Shown here piece after piece: positions 28,050 through 34,952 of a stretch of 64,000 nucleotides of DNA; positions within the stretch are counted from its first letter, which is position 1, and each line of letters opens with the position of its first letter. The stretch is taken from the NCBI RefSeq assembly GCF_001586785.1, contig NZ_LUFH02000019.1, positions 1 through 64,000 on the forward strand. Direction: 5' to 3'. Below the pieces are notes generated by a model. The model had not been told where the DNA came from, searched no databases, and was given only the letters and a program-made list of their open reading frames with translations. A program made the translations under genes and the position numbers. Source of the DNA: Sphaerospermopsis aphanizomenoides BCCUSP55 (GTDB taxonomy: Bacteria; Cyanobacteriota; Cyanobacteriia; Cyanobacteriales; Nostocaceae).

Positions 28050-28151
28050 TGGTATACCTCATGTCTGCGATAAATGGATATGTTGATTTGTGGTGACTGC
28101 ATAGATACAATCACCGATTGCAGATTAATCAACTAATGGGTTGAGTTGATG

Positions 28152-28295
28152 TTAGAAGAAAATGAATGTTAGCAGTAAGATAACTGCGGCGCAAAAGGAT
28201 AAAGCACAGGCAATTGGTCGTTTATCTACAAGCCATGACACCGCTGCTAATGCGTCTATTGAGGCTTCGTAAAGGTCGTCCAGGAAGTCTTTCAT
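28152..28295 (-). CDS. Very small membrane protein (47 aa)
   Basis: The frame reads MKDFLDDLYEASIDALAAVS, then a hydrophobic C-terminal half ending LLLTFIFF (about residues 29-47), a single membrane helix. No good Shine-Dalgarno is visible. It lies in line with the other operon genes and fills an otherwise empty gap of about 310 bp. Confidence 0.5.
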   Translation of the reverse strand: MKDFLDDLYEASIDALAAVSWLVDKRPIACALSFCAAVILLLTFIFF

Positions 28296-28362
28296 CGTTT
28301 TTGATTAGTATGCGATTCTGCGAGAGATTTGCTGGGTATATCCTATGGGAATCAAAAATCTT

Positions 28363-28617
28363 TTAGGCTTCAGTCCCCTCTTTATCCTGCGTCGGTTCTT
28401 CTGAATTTGTTTTTTCATTTGCGTTTAATCTGTTAATCAATAAATCAGCCAATCGAACGGCTTCACCGGGAGTAGATGCAAGCAGGTGTTTTCCTCCTGC
28501 TAGAAGTCCTTGCATGATGGTTACAGCAAAGTATTCTCGCTTACTTAGACCATCGTCTAAAGTGCTTCCTTCACTGTCAAGACTTGGGAATGCTGGATCA
28601 TATCCTCTTGTTGTCAT
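28363..28617 (-). CDS. Phage-type hypothetical protein (84 aa)
   Basis: An 84-aa protein containing GLSKREYFAVTIMQGLLA (about 23-40) and EAVRLADLLINRL. This pattern resembles a widespread family of small phage proteins (GLTKREYFA...MQGLLA, ADALI). ATG at 28,617 with GAGGAATA upstream. It is the only left-arm small gene with a recognisable phage flavour. Confidence 0.75.
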   Translation of the reverse strand: MTTRGYDPAFPSLDSEGSTLDDGLSKREYFAVTIMQGLLAGGKHLLASTPGEAVRLADLLINRLNANEKTNSEEPTQDKEGTEA

Positions 28618-28619
28618 AT

Positions 28620-28763
28620 TTATTCCTCACCTACCAAGCGAATTTCGTTTTCATCAAGATAAACCACAGTTTCAAGTAACAAATCTTCTCCGCCAGAGAG
28701 AACAAAAACTTCTGCTTCTAACGGCATTTCTTCTAATTGTGAAATCAATTCTTTTACGGTCAA
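28620..28763 (-). CDS. Very small protein (47 aa), paralogue of the 62-aa protein at 29,060
   Basis: Starts TTG at 28,763 directly behind a perfect AGGAGG. The product begins MTVKELISQLEEMPLEAEVF and ends EIRLVGEE. Its N-terminus shares the MT-K-LI--L---P---E pattern with the protein at 29,060-29,248 and with small phage/plasmid proteins. The stop codon lies 2 bp before the next gene's start. Confidence 0.65.
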   Translation of the reverse strand: MTVKELISQLEEMPLEAEVFVLSGGEDLLLETVVYLDENEIRLVGEE

Positions 28764-28790
28764 AATTACCTCCTTGAATTTGTTGCTTAA

Positions 28791-29015
28791 TTAAAGTGAA
28801 TTAATTGCTTCAGCTACTTTTAAGACATCAGCTTGTGTGGGATTAATGCCGTCTTTAAGCCGATAAGTTACAGACCAAGAATCTTCTCTATCAAACACTA
28901 CATAGCCTAGTTTGACGGCATAGTATAGAACCTGGGGATGTCTCTTTTTCTCAACAAGTAGCCGAATTGCTTTGCAAAAATCGGCACAGGTTTTGAATGT
29001 TTTAGTTTTAAGCAA
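28791..29015 (-). CDS. Hypothetical protein (74 aa)
   Basis: A 74-aa protein with a TTG start at 29,015 preceded by AAGGAGG. Sequence: basic N-terminus, central YYAVKLGYVVFDRED, and a C-terminal helix (ADVLKVAEAINSL). No motif recognised. Confidence 0.7.
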   Translation of the reverse strand: MLKTKTFKTCADFCKAIRLLVEKKRHPQVLYYAVKLGYVVFDREDSWSVTYRLKDGINPTQADVLKVAEAINSL

Positions 29016-29059
29016 TTTTCCTCCTTAATTAGTTACTAGTTGTCAGTTGTCAGTTGCCT

Positions 29060-29248
29060 CTACAACGAGTCTTTGAGCGGCAACAATTGCCAGGATTGCT
29101 TAACATTTGTCTTTAGTTCAGGAGCTTCTTGCATCGCTTGTATTGCTTGATTAAGTAAGTCCTCAATTTCCTCATCACTCCCATCGAACTGAATTTCAGT
29201 GTCAGGTGGAAGTTTTGAAAGTATTTCAATTAGTTTTTTGGCGGTCAT
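29060..29248 (-). CDS. Small acidic protein (62 aa)
   Basis: A 62-aa protein beginning MTAKKLIEILSKLPPDTEI, with AAGGAGG immediately upstream of the ATG. It is similar at the N-terminus to the 47-aa protein at 28,620. Acidic middle (DGSDEEIEDLL). Function unknown. Confidence 0.7.
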   Translation of the reverse strand: MTAKKLIEILSKLPPDTEIQFDGSDEEIEDLLNQAIQAMQEAPELKTNVKQSWQLLPLKDSL

Positions 29249-29350
29249 TTTCCTCCTTAATTCGTAATTCGTAATTCAACAATCACTTTCATAATTCGCT
29301 GCTGGTAGTTCGTTGATATTTACCTCAGTGGCTGGGAGGCTACCACCTCT

Positions 29351-29409
29351 CCCCGGTTCGCGCTTCTTATTTATTTGATTGTTTACCGGGGTGCGATCGC
29401 CCCGGTTTT
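29351..29409. promoter_or_regulatory. Three complementary segments able to form alternative hairpins
   Basis: CCCCGGT (29,351-29,357), ACCGGGG (29,385-29,391) and CCCCGGT (29,400-29,406). The middle segment can pair with either neighbour. The right-hand hairpin has TTTT after it on the plus strand. It lies just below the HTH gene stop, so it may end or attenuate read-through between the regulator and the small-gene operon. Confidence 0.4.
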
Positions 29410-29413
29410 GCTC

Positions 29414-29647
29414 CTAATGCTTGGATAGCATCAATGGCAAAGATTCAAAAGAGACTTTTAAAAGAGAACAAAATTTAACCCATTTTTCACGGGTCAAGGA
29501 TGGTTCAACTTTCCCTTTCTCCCATCGACGGACGGTGCTTAGAGAAACGTCTAGCTGTCTAGCCAACTGCTCTTGGCTAAGACCAGCGGCTTCTCTGAGG
29601 TCTTTCAATGGACTACCTCTATTGCTTTCTTGGTTTTCTTGTTTCAT
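29414..29647 (-). CDS. Cro/CI-type helix-turn-helix regulator
   Basis: A 77-aa protein made of one HTH_3/XRE domain: LKDLREAAGLSQEQLARQLD, then VSLSTVRRWEKGKVEPSL (recognition helix about residues 32-42). There is no oligomerisation or protease domain, so it is Cro-like or a minimal repressor. Two matching operator sites lie at 29,661-29,705, immediately upstream, implying autoregulation. It heads the left-arm operon leading to the integrase and faces the replication module, so it is the likely switch between quiescence and excision. Confidence 0.88.
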   Translation of the reverse strand: MKQENQESNRGSPLKDLREAAGLSQEQLARQLDVSLSTVRRWEKGKVEPSLTREKWVKFCSLLKVSFESLPLMLSKH

Positions 29648-29660
29648 AATATCTCATAGG

Positions 29661-29705
29661 TATTCATTTGTGAATAGTCTTTAGAGATGTTTCACAAATG
29701 AATAC
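29661..29705. promoter_or_regulatory. Pair of operators for the HTH regulator
   Basis: TATTCATTTGTGAATA (29,661-29,676) is a palindrome. TTTCACAAATGAATAC (29,690-29,705) is nearly its reverse complement, 13 bp further on. Centres are 29 bp apart, close to three helical turns. They lie directly upstream of the HTH gene. Confidence 0.65.
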
Positions 29706-29915
29706 AATTTTGCTAGAGTGGATAAAGTTGAGCAGTCCGAAAAGACTGCTCATTCCTAGACTCTCATACCCTCAAAACGTTGATAACTGTAGGTTTTAAC
29801 GGGGATATAGATTATTCCTTACTTCGGATATAGAGCCTATCTACCGTTGGACAGATGAGAGACTGGCACAAGAAAACCCACCTGGTGACAGGCGGGCATC
29901 AAAAAAGGAGGGGTT
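29706..29915 (+). ncRNA. Candidate structured RNA or leader
   Basis: This 210-bp gap between the operators and the KGK gene is rich in complementary segments. GAGCAGTC pairs with GACTGCTC (about 29,730-29,751). CTCTCAT (about 29,761) can pair with ATGAGAG (about 29,855). CCACCTG...CAGGCGG lies near 29,878-29,897. It ends in AAAAAAGGAGGGGTT followed by ATG TAA, a ribosome binding site with a start-stop. The density of pairing and the strong RBS leading nowhere suggest RNA function. No known family recognised. Confidence 0.35.
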
Positions 29916-29921
29916 ATGTAA

Positions 29922-30287
29922 TTACTTGATATTTAGTTCTGCTCGGAGGTCATCCAGCGGAGATGCTGCGGGGAGAGCAGGTGTTGATTCTATCGTGGCT
30001 TCTAGTTCTTCTGATTCTGGTTCTGGTTCTGGTTCTGGTTCGTCGGGGATAAATTCAAACCGAAACCTGAGAGTTCCGTTATTCCATGTACTACCAGGGC
30101 GCAACACCTGACACTCTAGCCCTTCCGTCAAAAATGGAATAATGAACCGATTGTTCCTTGAGTCATTTTGCAGCCACCTCTCCATAATCCTCAACAGAGT
30201 ATCAGCTAGGTATGCTTGAGTGCTATTGGGTCCTATTCCTTCCTTGAAATACACGACATCATCGTGCTTCAGGTTAAATTCTTCCAT
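29922..30287 (-). CDS. KGK-domain protein
   Basis: A 121-aa protein. NLKHDDVVYFKEG opens the domain and GLECQVLRPGSTWNNGTLRF (about 55-75) closes it. This matches the cyanobacterial KGK family, but the two Gly-Lys motifs that name it are GS and GT here. A (EP)n acidic linker (PEPEPEPESEE) and a short tail follow. The function of KGK proteins is unknown. It lies alone between the HTH control region and the replication module. Confidence 0.8.
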   Translation of the reverse strand: MEEFNLKHDDVVYFKEGIGPNSTQAYLADTLLRIMERWLQNDSRNNRFIIPFLTEGLECQVLRPGSTWNNGTLRFRFEFIPDEPEPEPEPESEELEATIESTPALPAASPLDDLRAELNIK

Positions 30288-30308
30288 CTTTCATTTTTCC
30301 TCTAACAA

Positions 30309-30337
30309 CAAAGCGGGTTAGCTGCAACTAGCCCGCC
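30309..30337. terminator. Stem-loop between divergent genes
   Basis: GCGGGTTAG pairs with CTAGCCCGC (one G-U pair). It lies in the 94-bp space between the divergent KGK and replication-module genes and could insulate them. No long T run. Confidence 0.4.
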
Positions 30338-30381
30338 TTATCTAGAGTTCCCCATTCCCTATTCCCCGTTCCCTATTACCC

Positions 30382-30585
30382 ATGAAAATTACACTTCAAA
30401 CTTCACAGGGACAATTTGTGGAGAAAGTCGAAATCCTACCCTTTACTGAAAAGCCACAGGTGATTCTTTGGGGCGATCGCGTCTTTCTGCAATTTTTGGA
30501 TAGCGTCTACCGTGAGTGCTGCTTTGCGATCGCTCACACTCCCCCTGCTATCCCATCAACTTGGTGGATGACAAGTGACAAGTGA
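30382..30585 (+). CDS. Hypothetical protein (67 aa)
   Basis: A 67-aa protein (MKITLQTSQGQFVEKVEILP start; HTPPAIPSTWWM end). First gene of the plus-strand replication module, 10 bp ahead of the next. Low-complexity CCCTATTCC repeats precede it, so no Shine-Dalgarno is obvious. Family not recognised. Confidence 0.65.
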   Translation: MKITLQTSQGQFVEKVEILPFTEKPQVILWGDRVFLQFLDSVYRECCFAIAHTPPAIPSTWWMTSDK

Positions 30586-30595
30586 CTAATTACCA

Positions 30596-30892
30596 ATGAT
30601 CAACAAACTGACAGTAATCGAACAACTTGAGCGAATAGCCCGCAACAAAGACGGCGAAAAACTCACCCACCATGAAGTGACAGTAATCGCCTACGGCATC
30701 CTAAATGTTCTGGACGATGTATACGGAATTGATTGCCGGGACGAAGTCGAACTTTATCTAAGGATGCTGACCAAGCGTAGTCCTCACCATGCCCGATGCC
30801 TCCAAGCAGACCAGTGCATCAAGTATTTGAGAAAAGGCGGTGAATCAAAAAAGTCAGAGGGGTCGGAACGGCTGACACCCGACAACTTTTAA
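30596..30892 (+). CDS. Replication-module protein with a -1 frameshift site (98 aa in frame 0)
   Basis: The frame-0 product is 98 aa, helical, with no OB fold or known domain. At 30,847-30,853, in codon phase, it contains the slippery heptamer A-AAA-AAG. An AGGCGG Shine-Dalgarno-like element lies at 30,835-30,840, and a short GTCGG/CCGAC stem at 30,862-30,883. A -1 shift there would replace the last 12 residues with 39 new ones ending DPDDIPF (see 30,844-30,972), giving a 125-aa protein. The gene precedes the primase-helicase and is probably part of the same replication unit. Confidence 0.75.
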   Translation: MINKLTVIEQLERIARNKDGEKLTHHEVTVIAYGILNVLDDVYGIDCRDEVELYLRMLTKRSPHHARCLQADQCIKYLRKGGESKKSEGSERLTPDNF

Positions 30893-30972
30893 AGGAGAAA
30901 CCTGTACCAGAGGTTCATCTCAGCGACCAGCCCCCTGATCAGGAACCCGACCCGGATGATATTCCATTCTGA
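30844..30972 (+). other. -1 frame extension encoding an SSB-like acidic tail
   Basis: Open frame without any start codon, entered by -1 slippage at 30,847-30,853. It encodes a Pro/Asp-rich tail ending DQEPDPDDIPF. This matches the conserved C-terminal tip of bacterial single-stranded DNA-binding proteins (DDIPF), which recruits primases, helicases and repair proteins. Direct reading supports the frame, the heptamer and the tip; expression is inferred. Confidence 0.6.
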
Positions 30973-31017
30973 TCAAAGAAGAAAAAAATAAATTTTTTGC
31001 ACTAGTATTCAGACTCC

Positions 31018-31114
31018 GTTCACCACTATTCCCAAAGCAACCATCCTGCAAGGGTTTCGCGGAAAAAATCGTTCACCACTTCGTTCGCCACTAGGTTCAC
31101 CACCGGTTCACCAC
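31018..31114 (-). repeat. Iteron-like array A upstream of the primase gene
   Basis: GTTCACCAC (plus strand) at 31,018-31,026, 31,071-31,079, 31,095-31,103 and 31,106-31,114, plus GTTCGCCAC at 31,083-31,091. The clustered copies are spaced 12, 12 and 11 bp apart, about one DNA turn. Reading the minus strand, CTTGCAGGA (31,044-31,052) is followed 17 bp later by the distal copy. Candidate replication origin or primase-binding region. Confidence 0.7.
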
Positions 31115-31158
31115 CGAGACAAAACCAAGGTTGTTTACCCAAGTAAGAGAGTATAATT

Positions 31159-34100
31159 ATGGCAAGGAAAGAAAAAACCGAGAAAATTACTACTTTTCCC
31201 GGAATTGAAAACATTAATTCTTCAGATATTATAACACTTGAAAAACCCGAAACGCAACAAGTACAGGGTGTCCAGGAAGAAAAAACAGATAATTATTTCC
31301 AATCAATACAAGAATTTAAATCATTTGTTAAAGACAATTTTATCAACGGCAGCGGTATAGCTCCTGAATTATTCGCTGAATGCATTGAGTTCGTCTCAGA
31401 ACAGGAATTTACCCTTGGGGGAGACATTGAAACCCCTATCCACACTCGGCTTAACTGGTCAGCTTACAAACGTTCCTGGAAGAAAAAACGTCCACTATTT
31501 GCGGCCTTCCTGAAAAATGAAGATGGTTCTGACTGGCAAGCTATTGTATCAATACCAGATCATTCAAAAGATAAACCCTACAGCTACCTAGCACCCACAG
31601 GCAATGGGGACAGGGTTTACTTGCCACCTGTCCCCAAAACCATCAGACAGAAAATAGCTCAACGCTACGGTGTGGAAATTCCCCTGGAGGGAAGCTTCTG
31701 GGAATGGCTGGAGACAGCTAAAATCCCCCGCATTCCCACCGAGGGAGGCAAAAAGGGTTTGAGTCTTCTATCTAATGGGTACGCTGGTTTGTCCATGTAT
31801 GGCTGTTCCTGCGGAGGTAAAGAAATCCCCATCCCTGATTTGGCTAGATTCAACAAGGACGGCTCAACCTGGTTATTTGCCCTTGACCGAGATTCCAAAC
31901 TCTCCACCAAACGAAAAGTTAACGCCTCCAAAAAACGATTGGAAGCTATCCTCAGTGAACAATCTGTAGTTTGTATTGATGACATTTCCTGGAATCCTGA
32001 ACAGGGAAAAGGCGTTGATGATTTGATTGTGAATCAGGGGTCAGGTGCATTTGATTTAGCCTACGCCAACGCCTTGATGCGTGCATCCAAACAAAAAACA
32101 ACAGGTGGTTATGAAGATACTGGATCAGAGAAACGCAAAACACCAATACAATCAGAAATAGCCTTGATGATGGCTAAAAAATTTCAAAATGTTTTAGCCT
32201 TCAATTGTGAGAAGAAAGCATGGATGTACTACAGCTTAGAAACAATCGGTGTTTGGGTTGAAATTAGTGATGAAACAATAGAAGCATTGATTTATAGAGC
32301 CGTACTGTCAGAAGGGTTTGAATGCTTCAGTAGTTCATTTCTCAGTGGTGTTGTTAAACTACTGAGAAGTGAGCTTTTCACTCTAAAATGGGAAGAACCA
32401 GAAGCCACACAATATTTACCCTTTGAAGATGGAGTGTTAGAAATAGCCACAGGGTTACTACAGCCACATTCACCCCATTACAAACTAACTTGGCAATTAC
32501 CACGCACCTACAAACATGATGGGGGATGGGATAATATTCGCCAATTTCTTGACGATGCAACCTGTGGAGATAAACAAGCCAAGAGAATATTACTTTGCTA
32601 CTGCAACGCAGTTTTAAAAGGTAGGCACGACCTACAAAAATTCTTGTATATACTTGGTAGACCTGGTTCTGGGAAAGGAACTTTTATCAGATTACTAACT
32701 TCCTTGATTGGAAAAAGTAACATAGTATCTACCGATTTAAAAACCTGGAATACTAACAACTTTGAACAGGCTAGAGCATACCGTAAACGATTAGTAGTAT
32801 TTCCTGAACAGATACCTTATTACGATGACATTGGTAAGTTTTTAAGTCTCACCGGGGAAGATTTGTTGAGGTTTGAGAGAAAAGGTAAAGATGCAAAAGA
32901 TGATTTTCCCTATACGGGAATGACATTAATGGCAGGGAATATTTACGCCTTCTCTGGTCAAACTCTTAACGCGGTTCGCCGTCGTGAATTATTGGTTTTA
33001 TTTAACAATGCAGTACCTGTTGTTAAACACTTAGAACCATTATTTGCACCTGAATTATCAGCATTCACCGCTTACCTATTAACTATTCCTGACGAGGAAG
33101 TAACAGCAGTTTTAACAGGTAAAGGACACGATAATTTACTTGATTCTTGGGAAGCCAGAATGAGGACTGACCCCATAGCTCATTGGGCTAATTATCATGT
33201 CGTATTTGACCCACTAGCTACAACATTCATGGGGAATAACAAGAATGAATGCGGTGATGGGAGAGAAGCTACAACTTTTTACGGTAGTTACGCTAACTTC
33301 TGCCAGAAGGCGGGGAATAACCCATTAGGTGCTAACCACTTCTCACCCAACTTCAGAGAAATGCTTTCAACTATTTGGGGCTGGCACGTTGAAAAAATTG
33401 ATTCAAACAAAGGGTCATATTTGAAGGGTGTCAGGTTACGGGTAGATGGTTTTGATGACCATATTCCGAGTTTTGATATGACTTTGCGTCAAAAATCGGA
33501 CAGCGAAGAAAAAAGTGGTCTACGTAGTGGTGAACAAAGTGGTGAACCAGTGGTGAACCTCAACACCTTGCAGGACAATACTTCTAGCGGTAGTGGTGAA
33601 CCAACCCCAGAAACCAGCGCAAAAAATTCATCATCTTCTGTTGTTGATCAAGAATCAACAATTAATTCGGAATCTAGCGCAGAACCAGTACACCCACAGG
33701 AAACAGCACCTGTTGATAAATTTGCCCCTCCACCAGCAGATGACTACTATCGGAATTTTCCAGTAGAGCCGTATAAGTTCCATTCCGAGACGCTGTATGG
33801 CGACTGCATGATTGTAGCCACCCCATTTGCAAAGATTGAAGCTACAGGACAATCACAATTTCACCTGCTTTTTGAGTGTGATTGGGGACGAGCAGTAGAA
33901 GTAGTCAAGTGCATCACTGATAGAAAGTCCGTTGAAAAATTGGCTCAAAAATCTAAAAAATTAGCAGCACTGGAAGAAGCCGCACAGCGCCAATGGCAGA
34001 AACGAGCGAGTAAACAACTATTCCGCATTCAAAAAGACGGGGAATGGGTGAACGATTGCAAGATTTTCCGCGTGCCTAACCGGGCATCCCACAGACACTT

Positions 34101-34176
34101 TTTCCTCCTTGATGCTCCAGATGGAATGAGATACCATGCCTCTGTCGGAGAGTTTGAGGTGATGCCCCATGACTAG
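31159..34176 (+). CDS. DUF3854 primase - SF3 (D5/P4-type) helicase
   Basis: A 1005-aa replication protein. The DUF3854 region (about 130-310, TOPRIM-like) has FALDRDSK and GKGVDDLIV as likely metal-binding acidic motifs. The helicase domain (about 440-680) has Walker A GRPGSGKGTF (about residue 500), RLVVFPEQ as a Walker B-like segment, and LMAGNIYAF as the SF3 motif C. The Ser/Gly/Glu-rich linker (about 780-860) is encoded over iteron array B. Such proteins replicate cyanobacterial plasmids and integrative elements. ATG at 31,159 with AAGAGAG upstream; a TATAAT at 31,152-31,157 is too close to be its promoter. It overlaps a 42-aa gene by 8 bp. Confidence 0.9.
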   Translation: MARKEKTEKITTFPGIENINSSDIITLEKPETQQVQGVQEEKTDNYFQSIQEFKSFVKDNFINGSGIAPELFAECIEFVSEQEFTLGGDIETPIHTRLNWSAYKRSWKKKRPLFAAFLKNEDGSDWQAIVSIPDHSKDKPYSYLAPTGNGDRVYLPPVPKTIRQKIAQRYGVEIPLEGSFWEWLETAKIPRIPTEGGKKGLSLLSNGYAGLSMYGCSCGGKEIPIPDLARFNKDGSTWLFALDRDSKLSTKRKVNASKKRLEAILSEQSVVCIDDISWNPEQGKGVDDLIVNQGSGAFDLAYANALMRASKQKTTGGYEDTGSEKRKTPIQSEIALMMAKKFQNVLAFNCEKKAWMYYSLETIGVWVEISDETIEALIYRAVLSEGFECFSSSFLSGVVKLLRSELFTLKWEEPEATQYLPFEDGVLEIATGLLQPHSPHYKLTWQLPRTYKHDGGWDNIRQFLDDATCGDKQAKRILLCYCNAVLKGRHDLQKFLYILGRPGSGKGTFIRLLTSLIGKSNIVSTDLKTWNTNNFEQARAYRKRLVVFPEQIPYYDDIGKFLSLTGEDLLRFERKGKDAKDDFPYTGMTLMAGNIYAFSGQTLNAVRRRELLVLFNNAVPVVKHLEPLFAPELSAFTAYLLTIPDEEVTAVLTGKGHDNLLDSWEARMRTDPIAHWANYHVVFDPLATTFMGNNKNECGDGREATTFYGSYANFCQKAGNNPLGANHFSPNFREMLSTIWGWHVEKIDSNKGSYLKGVRLRVDGFDDHIPSFDMTLRQKSDSEEKSGLRSGEQSGEPVVNLNTLQDNTSSGSGEPTPETSAKNSSSSVVDQESTINSESSAEPVHPQETAPVDKFAPPPADDYYRNFPVEPYKFHSETLYGDCMIVATPFAKIEATGQSQFHLLFECDWGRAVEVVKCITDRKSVEKLAQKSKKLAALEEAAQRQWQKRASKQLFRIQKDGEWVNDCKIFRVPNRASHRHFFLLDAPDGMRYHASVGEFEVMPHD
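33515..33601 (+). repeat. Iteron-like array B inside the primase gene
   Basis: GTGGTGAAC at 33,527-33,535, 33,539-33,547, 33,550-33,558 and 33,593-33,601, preceded by the degenerate GTGGTCTAC at 33,515. Spacings are 12, 12 and 11 bp. CTTGCAGGA (33,567-33,575) lies exactly 17 bp before the last copy, as in array A, but the array is in the opposite orientation. It encodes SGEQSGEPVVNLN. Confidence 0.75.
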
Positions 34177-34297
34177 TCCCTGGAGATTAGCCGCCCGTGC
34201 GGCTATCCAAAGAGCGATCGCACAACTGCCTGAAAATTGCGCTCGGGCCAAACTGAAAAAGGCTATTGATGCAGCTTACCCATTTGATGAAAGGTAA
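34169..34297 (+). CDS. Very small protein (42 aa) coupled to the primase gene
   Basis: Overlaps the primase stop by 8 bp (ATGACTAG). The product begins MTSPWRLAARAAIQRAIAQL and ends KAIDAAYPFDER: basic, helical, Ala-rich. The overlap argues for translational coupling and a role with the primase-helicase. Too short to assign a family. It contains a HIP1 octamer. Confidence 0.55.
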   Translation: MTSPWRLAARAAIQRAIAQLPENCARAKLKKAIDAAYPFDER

Positions 34298-34353
34298 AAC
34301 CACCTACTAATCCAGATGGAGTTGTAGATGGTCAGTTGTCATTGTTTGATAGT

Positions 34354-34599
34354 TTAATCAGTTGACCGCTTCAGGCAGTTGTTATTTTTTAATAATTCAT
34401 GGTGGTCATCTAATTTACTCTTTATTTCAGCTAACTGGTAATCGAGTAGTTCGTGCTGGTTCTTGTGAAGGGTTAACTCATGTTCCAAGCCTTTTATCAG
34501 TGCGTGGATTTGTGCTTCAAATTTAGCGGCTCGATAAAAGATAGTCAGAACCGCTGCTATTTGTAAAAAAAATTCAAGCTGAGATTGAGTGATAGACAT
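34354..34599 (-). CDS. Small membrane plus coiled-coil protein (81 aa)
   Basis: A hydrophobic helix (about 8-25, FFLQIAAVLTIFYRAAKF) is followed by a charged coiled coil (about 28-70). It is the last gene of the right-arm operon, convergent with the primase module. The size and layout resemble small phage membrane proteins (for example holin-associated or spanin-like), but no motif proves this. Confidence 0.6.
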   Translation of the reverse strand: MSITQSQLEFFLQIAAVLTIFYRAAKFEAQIHALIKGLEHELTLHKNQHELLDYQLAEIKSKLDDHHELLKNNNCLKRSTD

Positions 34600-34607
34600 T
34601 TAGTCCG

Positions 34608-34946
34608 CTATATAGAAAATTCATCTTGTAGAAAAGATTGGTAGACCTTAACCGAAAGAGAATCAATATAATTTCTTGGCTTGACTTCCAACAAACAGCC
34701 TTTTAGTTCTTCCTTTGGGAGAGTGAACATTTTTGTCCCCTGCCACAACCTATACCAGCGTCCGTCAAACCTCCCCGCAGGTGTATTCATGTGAGGGATA
34801 AGAAACCCTAAATGTTCCCAGTCTTCGCCTTTTATCTCCAACCCTACGGCTATTCTTCTGTTGGTAAAAGAGTGAGTAATTATAATTTTCGGCTTGGGGT
34901 CTACCAGCAAATTAAAAAAAGCGCGTTGGTAGACCAGCTTCCACAT
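34608..34946 (-). CDS. Hypothetical protein (112 aa)
   Basis: A 112-aa beta-rich soluble protein (KPKIIITHSFTNRRIAVGLEI; MWKLVYQRAFF start). Six bp after the preceding gene, so in the same operon. No motif recognised. Confidence 0.7.
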   Translation of the reverse strand: MWKLVYQRAFFNLLVDPKPKIIITHSFTNRRIAVGLEIKGEDWEHLGFLIPHMNTPAGRFDGRWYRLWQGTKMFTLPKEELKGCLLEVKPRNYIDSLSVKVYQSFLQDEFSI

Positions 34947-34952
34947 AAGAAA

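Noticed and set aside
31152-31157. TATAAT just before the primase start as its promoter
   Set aside because: Transcription would begin after the ATG and no in-frame start exists nearby, so expression from upstream is more likely.
31026-31214. Minus-strand frame over iteron array A (contains GEPVVNLV, like the primase linker)
   Set aside because: It overlaps the primase start and has no Shine-Dalgarno. The similarity comes from the shared iteron repeat, so it is treated as a repeat artefact.
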